A stretch of DNA of 64,000 bases from Lacunisphaera limnophila (GTDB lineage: Bacteria; Verrucomicrobiota; Verrucomicrobiia; Opitutales; Opitutaceae), in NCBI RefSeq assembly GCF_001746835.1, contig NZ_CP016094.1:930001-994000 (forward strand), in the 5' to 3' direction. Below are positions 42,180-51,468 of the stretch, in pieces. Under the pieces are notes generated by a model that did no database searches, was not told the origin of the DNA, and was given only the letters and a program-made list of their open reading frames with translations. Within the stretch, counting starts at the first letter, position 1. Every line of letters starts with the position of its first letter. The position numbers and the translations under genes were made by a program.

Positions 42180-43643
42180 ATGATCGAGACCGCCCCCCCC
42201 AAGCCCGTCGCCCCCACCCGCGCCGATTCCCGCCCGCTCTACGTCGAGCTGGCCGATTCCCTCCAGCATCTCGTCGAGCAGGGCACGCTGCGTCCCGGCC
42301 ATCGCGTGCCATCGGTCCGCATCATGTCCCGCCAGCGCGACGTGAGCATCGCCACCGTCCTCCAAGCCTACACCGTGCTGGAAAACCGCGGCTTCCTTGA
42401 GGCCCGGCCCCAGTCCGGTTACTACGTTCGCCCCCGCCCACCCAGCCTGGCGCCCGAGCCCCGCATGGCCAAGCCCATGGCCAAGCCCTCCTACGTCGGC
42501 GTCAACGACCTGACCGCCGAGGTCATGGACTACGCCCAGAATGCCGATTACATCCCCTTCGGCTCGGCCTGCCCGCACCACAGCCTCTTCCCGACCAAGA
42601 AGCTCGCCCGCATCCTCGGCTCGGTCGCGCGGCGCGACCCCGCGCTGCTGGTCCGCTCCAGCCTCAACCGCGGGTACGAGCCCCTCGCCCGCGAGATCGC
42701 GCGCCGCTACCTCCAGGCCGGCGTGCCCCTTGCCCACGACGAGCTCGTCGTCTCCACCGGTTGCACCGAGGCCCTGAACCTCTGCCTGCGCGCCGTCACC
42801 AAGCCCGGTGACACCGTGGCCATCGAGACGCCCGCGTACTTTGGTTTCCTCGAGATCATCCAGAGCCTCAACCTGCGCGCCCTGGAGATCCCCACCTCGT
42901 CGCGCGAGGGGATGTGCCTCGACGCGCTCCGCACCGCCATCGAGCAGAACGACATCAAGGCCGTCATGGTCATGCCCGGGCTCCACAACCCGCTCGGCTC
43001 CGTCATGCCCGACGAGAAGAAGCAGCGCCTCTACGACCTGCTGTGCGAGTACGACCTCCCCGTCATCGAGGACGACATCTACGGCGACACCCACTTCGGC
43101 GAGGTCCGCCCCAAGCCGCTCAAGGCCTGGGACAAGGACGGCCGGGTCCTCCTCTGCTCTTCGTTCGGCAAGACCCTCGCCCCCGGCTTCCACGTCGGCT
43201 GGACGGCGCCCGGCCGCTACCTCGAGCGCGTGCGCCGCCTCAAGTTCACCAACACCATGGGCACGCCGCTCGTCCTGCAGAAGGCGATCGCCGAGTTCCT
43301 GCGCGACGGCGGCTACGACCACCACCTGCGGTCGCTGCGGCGCGCCTACCATCAGGACCTGCATCTCTTCGCGCAGGGCATGCAGAAGTACTTCCCCGAG
43401 GGCACGCGCTACAGCCGGCCCCAGGGCGGCAACTTCATCTGGGTGGAACTGCCCGCGAAAGTGGACGCGCTCCGCCTGCGCAAGGACGCCTTGAACAAAC
43501 GCATCAACATCGCGCCGGGTTCCCTCTTCACCCTCAAGGACCGCTACAAGCACTGCCTGCGCATGAGTTGCAGCGTGCCCTGGTCCGACGAGATCGACGC
43601 CGCCCTGCGCACCCTCGGCGACCTCATCAAGCAGCAGCTGTGA
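42180..43643 (+). CDS. MocR-type PLP-dependent aminotransferase-like transcriptional regulator
   Basis: The 487-residue protein has an N-terminal GntR winged helix (LVEQGTLRPGHRVPSVRIMS, about residues 35-60, then VSIATVLQAYTVLENRGFLE) joined to a fold-type I aminotransferase domain with the PLP lysine in SSFGKTLAPGFHVGW and ENRG/NPLG-type signatures. MocR proteins sense PLP or amino acids and regulate neighbouring metabolism or transport genes. The adjacent plus-strand genes (DJ-1/PfpI and EamA exporter) are plausible targets, since MocR/EamA pairs are common. The transport target is inference. Direct ttacag repeats lie about 90 nt upstream (42073-42096). Confidence 0.9.
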   Translation: MIETAPPKPVAPTRADSRPLYVELADSLQHLVEQGTLRPGHRVPSVRIMSRQRDVSIATVLQAYTVLENRGFLEARPQSGYYVRPRPPSLAPEPRMAKPMAKPSYVGVNDLTAEVMDYAQNADYIPFGSACPHHSLFPTKKLARILGSVARRDPALLVRSSLNRGYEPLAREIARRYLQAGVPLAHDELVVSTGCTEALNLCLRAVTKPGDTVAIETPAYFGFLEIIQSLNLRALEIPTSSREGMCLDALRTAIEQNDIKAVMVMPGLHNPLGSVMPDEKKQRLYDLLCEYDLPVIEDDIYGDTHFGEVRPKPLKAWDKDGRVLLCSSFGKTLAPGFHVGWTAPGRYLERVRRLKFTNTMGTPLVLQKAIAEFLRDGGYDHHLRSLRRAYHQDLHLFAQGMQKYFPEGTRYSRPQGGNFIWVELPAKVDALRLRKDALNKRINIAPGSLFTLKDRYKHCLRMSCSVPWSDEIDAALRTLGDLIKQQL

Positions 43644-43746
43644 GCGGGTTTTCTTTGTCGGAGCCTGTTTACAGGCGACCTCAAAGCATCGCTCGCCAAC
43701 CAGCTCCGGCAAAATCCCCTGCCCGTTTTCCGCCCTTCCTCCTCCT

Positions 43747-43810
43747 ATCGTTCTCGTTCTCTTAATCCTAATCTTTCTCCCCCATCCAAGTTTACGACAA
43801 CGAGAACGAT
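43747..43810. repeat. 12-bp perfect inverted repeat between the MocR and DJ-1 genes
   Basis: atcgttctcgtt (43747-43758) and aacgagaacgat (43799-43810) are perfect reverse complements separated by 40 nt of A/T/C-rich sequence that contains several short direct repeats of gttctc-like sequence. It looks like a small mobile or dispersed intergenic element rather than an operator, because the loop is long and the arms are GC-balanced. No second copy was found in the window. Confidence 0.55.
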
Positions 43811-43844
43811 CCCACCTGCCACCCTCTCCCTGCACTCCTCCCCC

Positions 43845-44444
43845 ATGCGCACCGTTGCCATCCTCCTTTTCGACGACGTCGAGGTCCTCGACTTCGCCGG
43901 CCCGTTCGAAGTGTTTTCCGTCACCCGCGAACTCGCCGGCGACCAGCTGTTCACGGTCCACACCGTCGGCCTCAATCCCGGGACCGTGCGGGCGCGCAAC
44001 GGCCTGAAGGTCGTCCCGGAGCACACCCTGGAATCAGTCCCCCAACCCGATCTGCTGATTGTCCCCGGCGGCTACGGCACCCGCGCGCTCCTGCATCAGC
44101 CCGGCGTGCTCGACTGGATCCGCCGCAAGGCCCCCAAGTGCGAACTGGTCGCCTCGGTCTGCACCGGTTCGCTCGTGCTCGCCAAGGCCGGTCTGCTCGC
44201 CGGCCTGCCCGCGACGACGCACTACGAATGTTTCGACCAACTGCGGGCCCTCGAGCCCACCGCCACCGTGCGCGAGGACGTCCGCTTCACCGAAGCCGAC
44301 CGCGTACTGACCGCCGCCGGCATCTCGGCCGGCATCGACCTGTCCCTGCATCTGGTGGCCCGCCTCCATGGCGTGGCCACCGCCCAAAAAACCGCCGCCT
44401 ACATGGAATACCACTGGACCAACGACGGCGGCGCCCGGCGCTAG
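43845..44444 (+). CDS. DJ-1/PfpI-family (isonitrile hydratase-like) protein
   Basis: The 199-residue cytoplasmic protein has the nucleophile elbow VASVCTGSLVLAKAGLL (Cys106), the partner acidic region LDFAGPFEVF near residue 20, and LIVPGGYGTR. DJ-1/PfpI members include proteases, chaperones and isonitrile hydratases, and the AGPFEVF and CTGSLVLAKAG signatures resemble InhA-like hydratase subfamilies. ATG 43845 starts the conserved first strand. It lies downstream of the MocR gene and 43 nt before the EamA exporter gene, so the three may be one regulatory unit. Confidence 0.85.
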   Translation: MRTVAILLFDDVEVLDFAGPFEVFSVTRELAGDQLFTVHTVGLNPGTVRARNGLKVVPEHTLESVPQPDLLIVPGGYGTRALLHQPGVLDWIRRKAPKCELVASVCTGSLVLAKAGLLAGLPATTHYECFDQLRALEPTATVREDVRFTEADRVLTAAGISAGIDLSLHLVARLHGVATAQKTAAYMEYHWTNDGGARR

Positions 44445-44487
44445 GTCCTCAGGTTTCGTCCTTCTTAATTCATCCTTCTTCCTTCCC

Positions 44488-45471
44488 TTGAGCGCTCCCT
44501 CCCGCACCGCCCTGATCGCTGCCTTCGCCGCGATCTACCTCATCTGGGGTTCCACGTATCTCGGCATCCGCATCGCCGTGGAATCCATGCCGGCTTTCCT
44601 CATGGCCAGCTCGCGCTTCATCATCGCCGGCGGCATCGTGGCGGCCTTCATCGCGCTCACCCGCGGCTTCCGGGCGACCCCCAAGCAATGGCGTGACAAC
44701 GCCATCATCGGCGGCTTCCTGTGCCTGGGTGGCAACGGTCTCGTGTCGTGGGCCGAAGAGAAGGTGCCCTCCGGCATCGCCACGCTCATCATCTCCGCGG
44801 GCCCGGTGTTCATCGTCCTGATGGACTGGGCCGTCCACACGTGGTCCAAGGACGGTTCCCGCGGCACCCGCCCGAACGCCCTGACCTTTGCCGGCCTCGC
44901 ACTCGGCTTCATCGGCCTGGCCATCCTCGTCGCCCCCGACGTGATGGCCACCGGCGTGGGCAGCTTGGATCCCTGGCGTCTGCTCGGCTTGCTCGGCGCC
45001 ACCTTCTTCTGGGGCGTGGGCATGATGATCATGCGCTACACGCGCGACCCCGCCGAACCCTTCACCGCCTCAGGCATCCAGATGATCTGCGGCAGCGGCT
45101 GGCTCCTGCTCGCCAGCTTCGCGACCGGCGAACTGGGCCGCTTCGATCCCGCGCTGATCACCAGCCGTTCGGTCCTCGCCTGGGCCTACCTCGTTGTCTT
45201 CGGATCGCTGATCGGTTTCAGCACCTTCACGTGGCTGATGAAGCACAGCACGCCCGCCCGGGTCTCGACCTACGCCTACGTCAATCCCGTCGTCGCCGTC
45301 TTCCTCGGCTGGTTGGTGCTGCACGAGCCCCTGAGCCCGCGCCTCTTCCTGGCCGCCACCATTATCATCGCCGGCGTGGCCCTCATCACGATAGCCAAGA
45401 CCAAAAAGACCCTCGCCAACCCGCCGCGCCCAGCCGTGGCCGCCTTGGCGGCCTCCGGGAAAGCGGAGTGA
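44488..45471 (+). CDS. EamA/DMT-family transporter (YedA-like)
   Basis: The 327-residue protein has ten hydrophobic segments in two EamA repeats. YLIWGSTYLGIRI and the later LVLHEPLSPRLFLAATIIIAGV are typical of metabolite or drug exporters. No ATG fits between the DJ-1 stop (44444) and the first membrane helix, so I place the start at TTG 44488, with SAPSRTALIAAF following. A start this far into the frame is unusual, so it needs confirmation. The substrate is unknown; such exporters often handle amino acids or related compounds. Confidence 0.75.
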   Translation: MSAPSRTALIAAFAAIYLIWGSTYLGIRIAVESMPAFLMASSRFIIAGGIVAAFIALTRGFRATPKQWRDNAIIGGFLCLGGNGLVSWAEEKVPSGIATLIISAGPVFIVLMDWAVHTWSKDGSRGTRPNALTFAGLALGFIGLAILVAPDVMATGVGSLDPWRLLGLLGATFFWGVGMMIMRYTRDPAEPFTASGIQMICGSGWLLLASFATGELGRFDPALITSRSVLAWAYLVVFGSLIGFSTFTWLMKHSTPARVSTYAYVNPVVAVFLGWLVLHEPLSPRLFLAATIIIAGVALITIAKTKKTLANPPRPAVAALAASGKAE

Positions 45472-45635
45472 CCGGGCGCCCCCCGGCCGAGCCCAACCTC
45501 TTCCGGGTCAACGGGTGGTAACCTCCCCGGCCGCCTGGGACCGCATTCGCATTTCTTGGCCAAGCCTTCGCATTGGCTGGCGATGACGGAATATCCCGTT
45601 GCGCGCCGGCCTCACCGGCGCAACTATCCCGGCTC

Positions 45636-46001
45636 ATGAAGCGCCTCGTCTGGCTCCTGATCGCCGTCTTCGGCACCGCGTTCGCGCAGGTGTCGCCGGT
45701 GGTTTCGCCGTTCGCTCAGGACGAGGCCTGCTGTTGCTGCGAGGGCCCGGCGGGCACCTGTGGCATGCCCGATTGCGCCCCTGCCGCCACGGCCTGCCCG
45801 AGCACGCCGACGCTCCAGGTTTCGGCCGTCCAGCGCATCGAGGCCCGCCGGGTCGCGCCCACCCCGCCGGCCCGGGTTGAATCCTATTTTGTGAAGTTCG
45901 AGTCCCGCCCGGCCCTGACGCCGGCGGTCCGCGTGTCCCACCGGGGAACGCCCGCAGCCCGTGTGCCCCTGTACAAGGCGCACGTCTGCTTTCTGATCTA
46001 A
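45636..46001 (+). CDS. Small secreted cysteine-rich protein upstream of metal efflux genes
   Basis: The 121-residue protein has a signal peptide (MKRLVWLLIAVFGTAFA) and a cysteine cluster, DEACCCCEGPAGTCGMPDC, followed by a further CPST cysteine and a basic tail ending VCFLI. Four adjacent cysteines plus CxC-like spacing suggest periplasmic or outer-surface binding of Cu(I) or another thiophilic metal. It lies about 115 nt before the CusB-like gene, whose product exports such metals. I do not recognise the family. It could instead be a lipoprotein or a disulfide-rich protein. Confidence 0.6.
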   Translation: MKRLVWLLIAVFGTAFAQVSPVVSPFAQDEACCCCEGPAGTCGMPDCAPAATACPSTPTLQVSAVQRIEARRVAPTPPARVESYFVKFESRPALTPAVRVSHRGTPAARVPLYKAHVCFLI

Positions 46002-46115
46002 GTCCGGAGAGTCGTGTGTCCGCGCCTCGCCTTGCGAGGCCTTTACGTTGTTGTCCGCCGCTTGTTGGCGCGCGGGTAAGATCTTCCACCCACGTCCGTC
46101 TCCTTGGATTCCGTC

Positions 46116-47753
46116 ATGAAAACTTTCCTCACTTTCCTTGCCTTTGCTTTCGCCGCGCTGTCCCTCGCCGCCGCGGAACCCGGCCCCGTCCACCAGTGCC
46201 CGATGCACCCGTGGATCAAGTCCGATAAACCCGACGCCAAGTGCACCATCTGCGGCATGGCCCTCGTCGCCGCCACTCAGGCCCCCGGCGGCTCCGACCA
46301 ACCCCTCGACCCCAATCTCGTCACTCTCACCGCGAGCCAGGCGTCCGTCACCGGCGTGCAGTCCGCCCCGGTTACGCGCGGCCCGCTGGTCCGCTCGCTG
46401 CGGGTTAACGGCGTGATCGACGACGACGAGACCCGCCACCGCATCCTCGCCGCCCGCGTGCCGGGCCGCGTCGAACGGCTCCACGTCAACTATGTCGGCG
46501 CCGAGGTGAAGCAGGGCGAGCCGCTCGCCACCATCTTCAGCCCCGAGATGCTCACCGCCCAGCGGCAGTTCGTCGAGCGCCTCAAGGCGGGCAGCATTGC
46601 CTTCTCCGCCTCCGACCGCGCTGCCGCCCGCGAGCGTCTGCTCGAACTCGGCCTGACCGAGGAGGAGATCCGCATCCTCGAGGGGACGCTGCAACCAACC
46701 GCCCTGGTCAATATCCGCGCCCCGATGTCGGGGACGGTCGTGTCCCGCGACGTCTACGAGGGCCAGTATGTCGAGACCAACGACAAGCTCTTCGAGATCG
46801 GCGACTTTTCCCGCATGTGGTTCGTCTTTGATGTCTACGAATCCGATCTCGGATGGGTCCGGCCGGGCCAGACCGTCGAGCTCGCCCTGCCCTCCCTGCC
46901 CGGCCGCATCCTGACCGCCCCGGTCACCTTCATCGATCCCAACCTCAACGAGACGACCCGCACCGCCCGCGCCCGGGTCGTGCTCGACAACACTGACCGC
47001 CAACTCCTACACCGTCAGACTGGGATCGCCCGTGTCATCATCGAGACCCCCGAGACCCTACTCGTGCCCCGGTCCGCCGTGCTCCAGCACCGCGGTCATC
47101 CGGTGGTCTTCGTGGATGGCGGCCAGCGGGGCTTCGCCGCCCGCGAGGTCCGGCTCGGCCGCATCGGCGACACCACGGCGGAGGTGATCGCCGGCCTCGC
47201 CGAGGGCGACCAAGTCGTGACCCAGGGCGCGCTGCTCCTCGACGGCCAGGCCCAGCTGGCCCATGCCGCCAACGGCAGCAGTCAGGACCACGGCACGCCC
47301 GTGCCCGCCAAGGTTTCCGCGGCCGAACCCGGACACGACGAAACCGGCTACAACCTGCTTCGGCCCCTCGCCTTCGCCGCGGCCGATGCCGCGGCCGCCC
47401 TCGCCGCCGACGACCTGCCGGGCTACCAGCACCACCTGCCGGCCCTGCGTGCCACGTTGGCCGCCTACCTGGCCGGTCATGCTCCGGCCTCCCGGGGTCC
47501 CTTGGCCGGCCTGCAGGAATCCCTGCGGGACGGACCCGACCTGGACGCGGCCCGCCGCGCGTTCGAGCCGTTCAGCACCGCGCTGGTGGATCTCGCCCGC
47601 GCCGCACACCTCACCCATCGCGAGAAGCTGCACGCCTTCGAATGCCCGATGACCCCGGTCCTCGGCAACGGCCGCTGGCTCTCCCGGAGCGCCGAGCTCC
47701 GCAACCCGTACTTCGGCTCCGCCATGCTGGAGTGCGGCGACGAGCTCAAATGA
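46116..47753 (+). CDS. CusB-like heavy-metal efflux periplasmic adaptor with metal-binding domains
   Basis: The 545-residue secreted adaptor has a signal peptide (FLTFLAFAFAALSLAAA), then a heavy-metal-binding domain (HQCPMHPWIKSDKPDAKCTICGM), a CusB-like core with RVPGRVERLHVNYVGAEV and IRAPMSGTVVSRDVYEGQ, and a C-terminal DUF3347-like domain with a Cys-Pro-Met (ECPMTPV) site near the end. The N-terminal methionine/cysteine pair suggests Cu(I)/Ag(I). It feeds the CusA pump, whose gene starts 10 nt downstream. ATG 46116 precedes the hydrophobic segment; an upstream ATG at 46104 gives four extra residues. Confidence 0.88.
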   Translation: MKTFLTFLAFAFAALSLAAAEPGPVHQCPMHPWIKSDKPDAKCTICGMALVAATQAPGGSDQPLDPNLVTLTASQASVTGVQSAPVTRGPLVRSLRVNGVIDDDETRHRILAARVPGRVERLHVNYVGAEVKQGEPLATIFSPEMLTAQRQFVERLKAGSIAFSASDRAAARERLLELGLTEEEIRILEGTLQPTALVNIRAPMSGTVVSRDVYEGQYVETNDKLFEIGDFSRMWFVFDVYESDLGWVRPGQTVELALPSLPGRILTAPVTFIDPNLNETTRTARARVVLDNTDRQLLHRQTGIARVIIETPETLLVPRSAVLQHRGHPVVFVDGGQRGFAAREVRLGRIGDTTAEVIAGLAEGDQVVTQGALLLDGQAQLAHAANGSSQDHGTPVPAKVSAAEPGHDETGYNLLRPLAFAAADAAAALAADDLPGYQHHLPALRATLAAYLAGHAPASRGPLAGLQESLRDGPDLDAARRAFEPFSTALVDLARAAHLTHREKLHAFECPMTPVLGNGRWLSRSAELRNPYFGSAMLECGDELK

Positions 47754-47763
47754 GGACCCGACC

Positions 47764-50700
47764 ATGATCAACCGCCTCATCCACTGGTCGCTCCACCACC
47801 GGTTCATCGTCCTCGCCGGCTTCCTCGCGCTCTGCGCATGGGGCGTGGTCGCCCTGACCCGCGTGCCCATCGACGCCATCCCCGACCTCTCCGAAAACCA
47901 GGTGATCGTCTACGCCGACTGGCCGGGCCGCAGCCCACAGGAGGTCGAGGACCAGATCACCTATCCGCTCAGCGTCTCACTGCAGGGCCTCGCCGGCGTG
48001 AAGACCGTGCGCGCCACCTCGATGTTCGGCTTCTCGTTCCTCACCGTCATCTTCCAAGACAAGATCGACCCCTACTTCGCCCGCACCCGTGTACTGGAAC
48101 GGCTCAACTCGCTCGGCGACCTTCTGCCCGAGAGCGTCACCGCCCGCCTCGGCCCCGACGCCACCGGCCTCGGCTGGATCTACCAATATTACCTCCAGGA
48201 TTCATCCGGCACCCAGGACCTCGGCTCGCTGCGGGCGCTACAGGACACCTTCGTGCGCTACCAGCTTGCCGCGGTGCCCGGTGTGGCCGAGGTCGCCAGC
48301 ATCGGCGGCTTCGTGCGCCAATGGCAGGTCGAGGTCTCCGCCCTGAAAATGAAGCAATATGGCGTGATGATCGGCGAGGTCATGGACGCCGTCGCCGCCA
48401 GCAACCAGAACATCGGCGGCAAGACCATCGAGGAGAACGGCGCTGAATTCATCGTGCGCGGCGTCGGCCTTGTGCAAAGCGCCGCCGACCTCGAGACTAT
48501 CGCCCTCATGCCGCGCAATGGCACGCCGCTCCTGCTGCGCGACGTCGCCACGGTGCGCATCGGAGGCGACTTCCGCCGCGGCGCCCTGGACGTCAACGGC
48601 CGGCAGGTCGTGGGCGGCATCGTCGTCATGCGCTACGGCGAGAACGCCTGGCAGGTCATCCGGGATGTGAAGGCCCGGCTCGCCACCATCGCCCCCGGGC
48701 TGCCGGCCGGCGTAACCGTCGAGTCCTTCTACGACCGCAGCGACCTCATCGGCCGCGCCATCAACACATTGAAGCACGCGCTTACTGAGGAAATCATCCT
48801 CGTGACGCTCGCCCACATCCTGTTCCTGTTTCATTTCCGCAGCATCCTCATCGTCACCCTGCCGCTTCCGGCCTCGATCCTCGTCTCGTTCATCCTGATG
48901 GACCAATTCGGGATCCCCTCCCACATCATGTCGCTGACCGGCATCGCCATCTCCATCGGCGTGCTCGTGGACGCCGGCATCGTCATGACGGAAAATGTCA
49001 TCCGCCACTGCGAACGCGCCGAGGAGGAGCTGAAGCGACGACTGACCCCGCCCGAGGTTTTCCAGCACACGCTCGAGGCCGCCACCCAGGTCGGCCGGCC
49101 GATGTTCTTCTCGATGCTGGTCATCATCCTGGCCTTCGTACCGGTGTTCATGCTGACCGGGCAGGAGGGCAAACTCTTCCACCCGCTCGCCTACACCAAG
49201 AGCTTCGCGCTGCTCGGCGCGGTCCTGCTGGCCATCACCGCCGTCCCGGTGTTCTGCACGATCCTCGTGCGCGGCCCCTTCAAGCCCGAGAGCGAAAACT
49301 GGATGATGAAGGGTTTGTTGAAAATCTACGAGCCGGTGCTCGACTGGGCGCTGGTCCACCGCAAGACCGTGATGGGTTGCGCCCTCGGCCTGCTCGCCGC
49401 TTCGTGCATCGTCGCCTTCGGCCTGCCGCGTGCCGTCACCGCCCGCTTGCCCGATTCGATCGCCCGCCACACGTCGGGTTTCGGCAGCGAGTTCATGCCG
49501 ACCCTCGAGGAGGGATCGCTGCTCTTCATGCCCGTGCTCCTGCCGGCCACCTCCCTCACCGAGGTCCAGCGCATCATGGCCTGGCAGGACAAGATCATGA
49601 GTGAACACCCCGCGGTCGCCTCCGTCGCCGGCAAGCTCGGCCGCGCCGAGACCGCCACCGATCCGGCCCCGGTCGAGATGATCGAGACCACCATCATGCT
49701 GAAGCCCGAGAGCCAGTGGCCCGCCGGCACGACCAAGGCCTCTATCATCGCCGATCTCTCCGCCAAGCTCATGAACGTGCCCGGCTATGTGCCCGGCTTC
49801 CTCCAGCCCATCGAGAACCGGATCCTGATGACTAGCACCGGCATCCGCGCCCAGGTCGGCGTGAAGCTCTACGGCGACAACCTCGACGCCCTCCAGCAGA
49901 AGGCCTTTGAGATCGAGCGCGTGGTCACCCGCATCCAGGGCGCCACCGGCGTCGCGCCCTCCCGCGTGCAGGGCAAACCCTACCTCGAGATCGCCGTCCG
50001 CCGCGCCGACCTCGCGCGCTACGGCCTGAGCGTCAGGCAGGTCTACGAATACGTCGAGGCCGGCCTCGGTGGTGCCACGGTCGGCACCACCTTGAAGGGC
50101 CGCGAACGCTGGCCCCTGTCTGTCCGGCTGGAGCAGGCCGACCGCGAGGACATCGACAAACTCGGCGAACTCCCCCTGCCCACGCCCTCGGGCGCCAACA
50201 TCCAGCTGAAGCATGTGGCGGACATCAAGCGCACCGTCGGCCCCAACGAGATCCAGAGCGAAAACGGCCGCCTGCGCGTCTTTGTGCAGGCCAATGTCAC
50301 CGACCGCGACCTCGGCGGCTTCGTGGACGAAATCAAGGCCCGCATCACCCGCGACGTAAAACTCGAGCCCGGCATGTCCATCGAGTATTCCGGCCAGTAT
50401 GAGCACCAGCTGCGCGCGCGGCAGACGCTGCTCTATGTGTTCCCCGCCGTCATCCTCATCATCTTCGTGCTGCTCGTGATCACGTTCCGCTCGATCCCGG
50501 AGGCGGCGCACGTGCTCCTGGCCGTGCCGTTTGCCCTCACCGGCGGGGTCATGCTGCAGGCCTTGCTCGGCTACAACTTCAGCGTCGCCGTCTGGGTCGG
50601 TTACATCGCCCTCTTCGGCACTGCCATCCAGACCGGCGTCATCATGGTCGTCTATCTGGAGGAGGCTGTCGCCCGCCACCGCGAGCGCCTCGGCCGCGAT

Positions 50701-50949
50701 CTCACCCACGACGAACTCATCCTCGCCGTGAAGGAAGGTGCCCGGCTCCGGCTCCGGCCCAAGGTCATGACGATCGCCACCACCGTGGCCTCGCTCCTGC
50801 CCATTCTCTGGAGCACCCAGACCGGTTCCGAGGTGATGAAGCCCCTGGCCGCCCCCGTGGTCGGCGGCAGTATTTCCAGCCTCCTGCACATCCTCATCGT
50901 GACCCCGGTGATCTTCACCTGGTTGCGGAAACGGAAACTCACGATGTGA
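47764..50949 (+). CDS. CusA/CzcA-type heavy-metal RND efflux pump
   Basis: The 1,061-residue inner-membrane pump has the RND plan, with TM1, a large periplasmic domain, six segments, a second loop and six segments. GRSPQEVEDQITYPL near residue 58 and LVDAGIVMTENVIRH are typical of the CusA/CzcA subfamily, and loops carry methionine pairs. It exports Cu(I)/Ag(I) or divalent metals from periplasm or cytoplasm through CusB and an outer-membrane channel. The channel (CusC) is not encoded nearby. The start ATG 47764 is 10 nt after the CusB stop. The exact metal is not determined by sequence. Confidence 0.9.
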   Translation: MINRLIHWSLHHRFIVLAGFLALCAWGVVALTRVPIDAIPDLSENQVIVYADWPGRSPQEVEDQITYPLSVSLQGLAGVKTVRATSMFGFSFLTVIFQDKIDPYFARTRVLERLNSLGDLLPESVTARLGPDATGLGWIYQYYLQDSSGTQDLGSLRALQDTFVRYQLAAVPGVAEVASIGGFVRQWQVEVSALKMKQYGVMIGEVMDAVAASNQNIGGKTIEENGAEFIVRGVGLVQSAADLETIALMPRNGTPLLLRDVATVRIGGDFRRGALDVNGRQVVGGIVVMRYGENAWQVIRDVKARLATIAPGLPAGVTVESFYDRSDLIGRAINTLKHALTEEIILVTLAHILFLFHFRSILIVTLPLPASILVSFILMDQFGIPSHIMSLTGIAISIGVLVDAGIVMTENVIRHCERAEEELKRRLTPPEVFQHTLEAATQVGRPMFFSMLVIILAFVPVFMLTGQEGKLFHPLAYTKSFALLGAVLLAITAVPVFCTILVRGPFKPESENWMMKGLLKIYEPVLDWALVHRKTVMGCALGLLAASCIVAFGLPRAVTARLPDSIARHTSGFGSEFMPTLEEGSLLFMPVLLPATSLTEVQRIMAWQDKIMSEHPAVASVAGKLGRAETATDPAPVEMIETTIMLKPESQWPAGTTKASIIADLSAKLMNVPGYVPGFLQPIENRILMTSTGIRAQVGVKLYGDNLDALQQKAFEIERVVTRIQGATGVAPSRVQGKPYLEIAVRRADLARYGLSVRQVYEYVEAGLGGATVGTTLKGRERWPLSVRLEQADREDIDKLGELPLPTPSGANIQLKHVADIKRTVGPNEIQSENGRLRVFVQANVTDRDLGGFVDEIKARITRDVKLEPGMSIEYSGQYEHQLRARQTLLYVFPAVILIIFVLLVITFRSIPEAAHVLLAVPFALTGGVMLQALLGYNFSVAVWVGYIALFGTAIQTGVIMVVYLEEAVARHRERLGRDLTHDELILAVKEGARLRLRPKVMTIATTVASLLPILWSTQTGSEVMKPLAAPVVGGSISSLLHILIVTPVIFTWLRKRKLTM

Positions 50950-51000
50950 GGCAATTTTGCACGGAACCAGACCACCCCCAACCCAGTCGAAGACTGCATC

Positions 51001-51453
51001 ATGAACCACCGTCTCTTTCGCACCCTCGTGCTCGCTTCCAGCCTCGGCTTCCTCGCCGGTTGCCAGTCCGTGGAAAGCCGCATCAAGGAAAAGCCCGAAG
51101 TCTACGCCGGGCTCGATCTCGAAACCCAGGACAAGATCCAGCAGGGCATCATCGATATCGGCTTCACCCCGGACATGGTCTACCTGGCCCTGGGTGAACC
51201 CAGCCAGAAGCGCGAGACCAAGACCGAGAACGGCCGGACGCAGACCTGGATCTACAACACCTACTACAACCGTTACGACGGTTCCCAGATGGTCGGCTAC
51301 CACCGCCGCGTCTACTACGACCCCTACCTGCGTAGCTACCGGGTGCACTACCGTCCGGCCTTCGCCGACACCTACCGCGAGGAGGTCCAGGAGAACATCC
51401 GCATCACTTTCCAAAACGGCAAAGCCACCGTCATCGAGCAGGCCAAGGACTGA
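51001..51453 (+). CDS. BamE/SmpA-like lipoprotein
   Basis: The 150-residue protein has a lipoprotein signal (LVLASSLGFLAGC) and a mature part with DIGFTPDMVYLALGEPSQK, similar to the SmpA/BamE fold signature of small outer-membrane lipoproteins, then WIYNTYYNRY and a tyrosine/arginine-rich stretch. Many such proteins help outer-membrane assembly or are orphan lipoproteins. It is 51 nt after the metal pump gene, but that may be coincidental. Its C-terminus is 15 nt from the convergent gpsA stop. Confidence 0.65.
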   Translation: MNHRLFRTLVLASSLGFLAGCQSVESRIKEKPEVYAGLDLETQDKIQQGIIDIGFTPDMVYLALGEPSQKRETKTENGRTQTWIYNTYYNRYDGSQMVGYHRRVYYDPYLRSYRVHYRPAFADTYREEVQENIRITFQNGKATVIEQAKD

Positions 51454-51468
51454 TCCGCGGCCGCGGGA

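Noticed and set aside
42108-44024. 638-codon minus-strand frame opposite the MocR gene
   Set aside because: Shadow of the plus-strand regulator with no recognisable motif.
46024-46040. gcctcgc/gcgaggc hairpin before the CusB-like gene
   Set aside because: A 7-bp stem with a 3-nt loop and no T tract; likely a chance GC palindrome rather than a terminator.
48238-51414. 1,058-codon minus-strand frame opposite cusA
   Set aside because: Antisense shadow of the RND pump gene; no domain and a biased Asp/Gly/His/Val composition.
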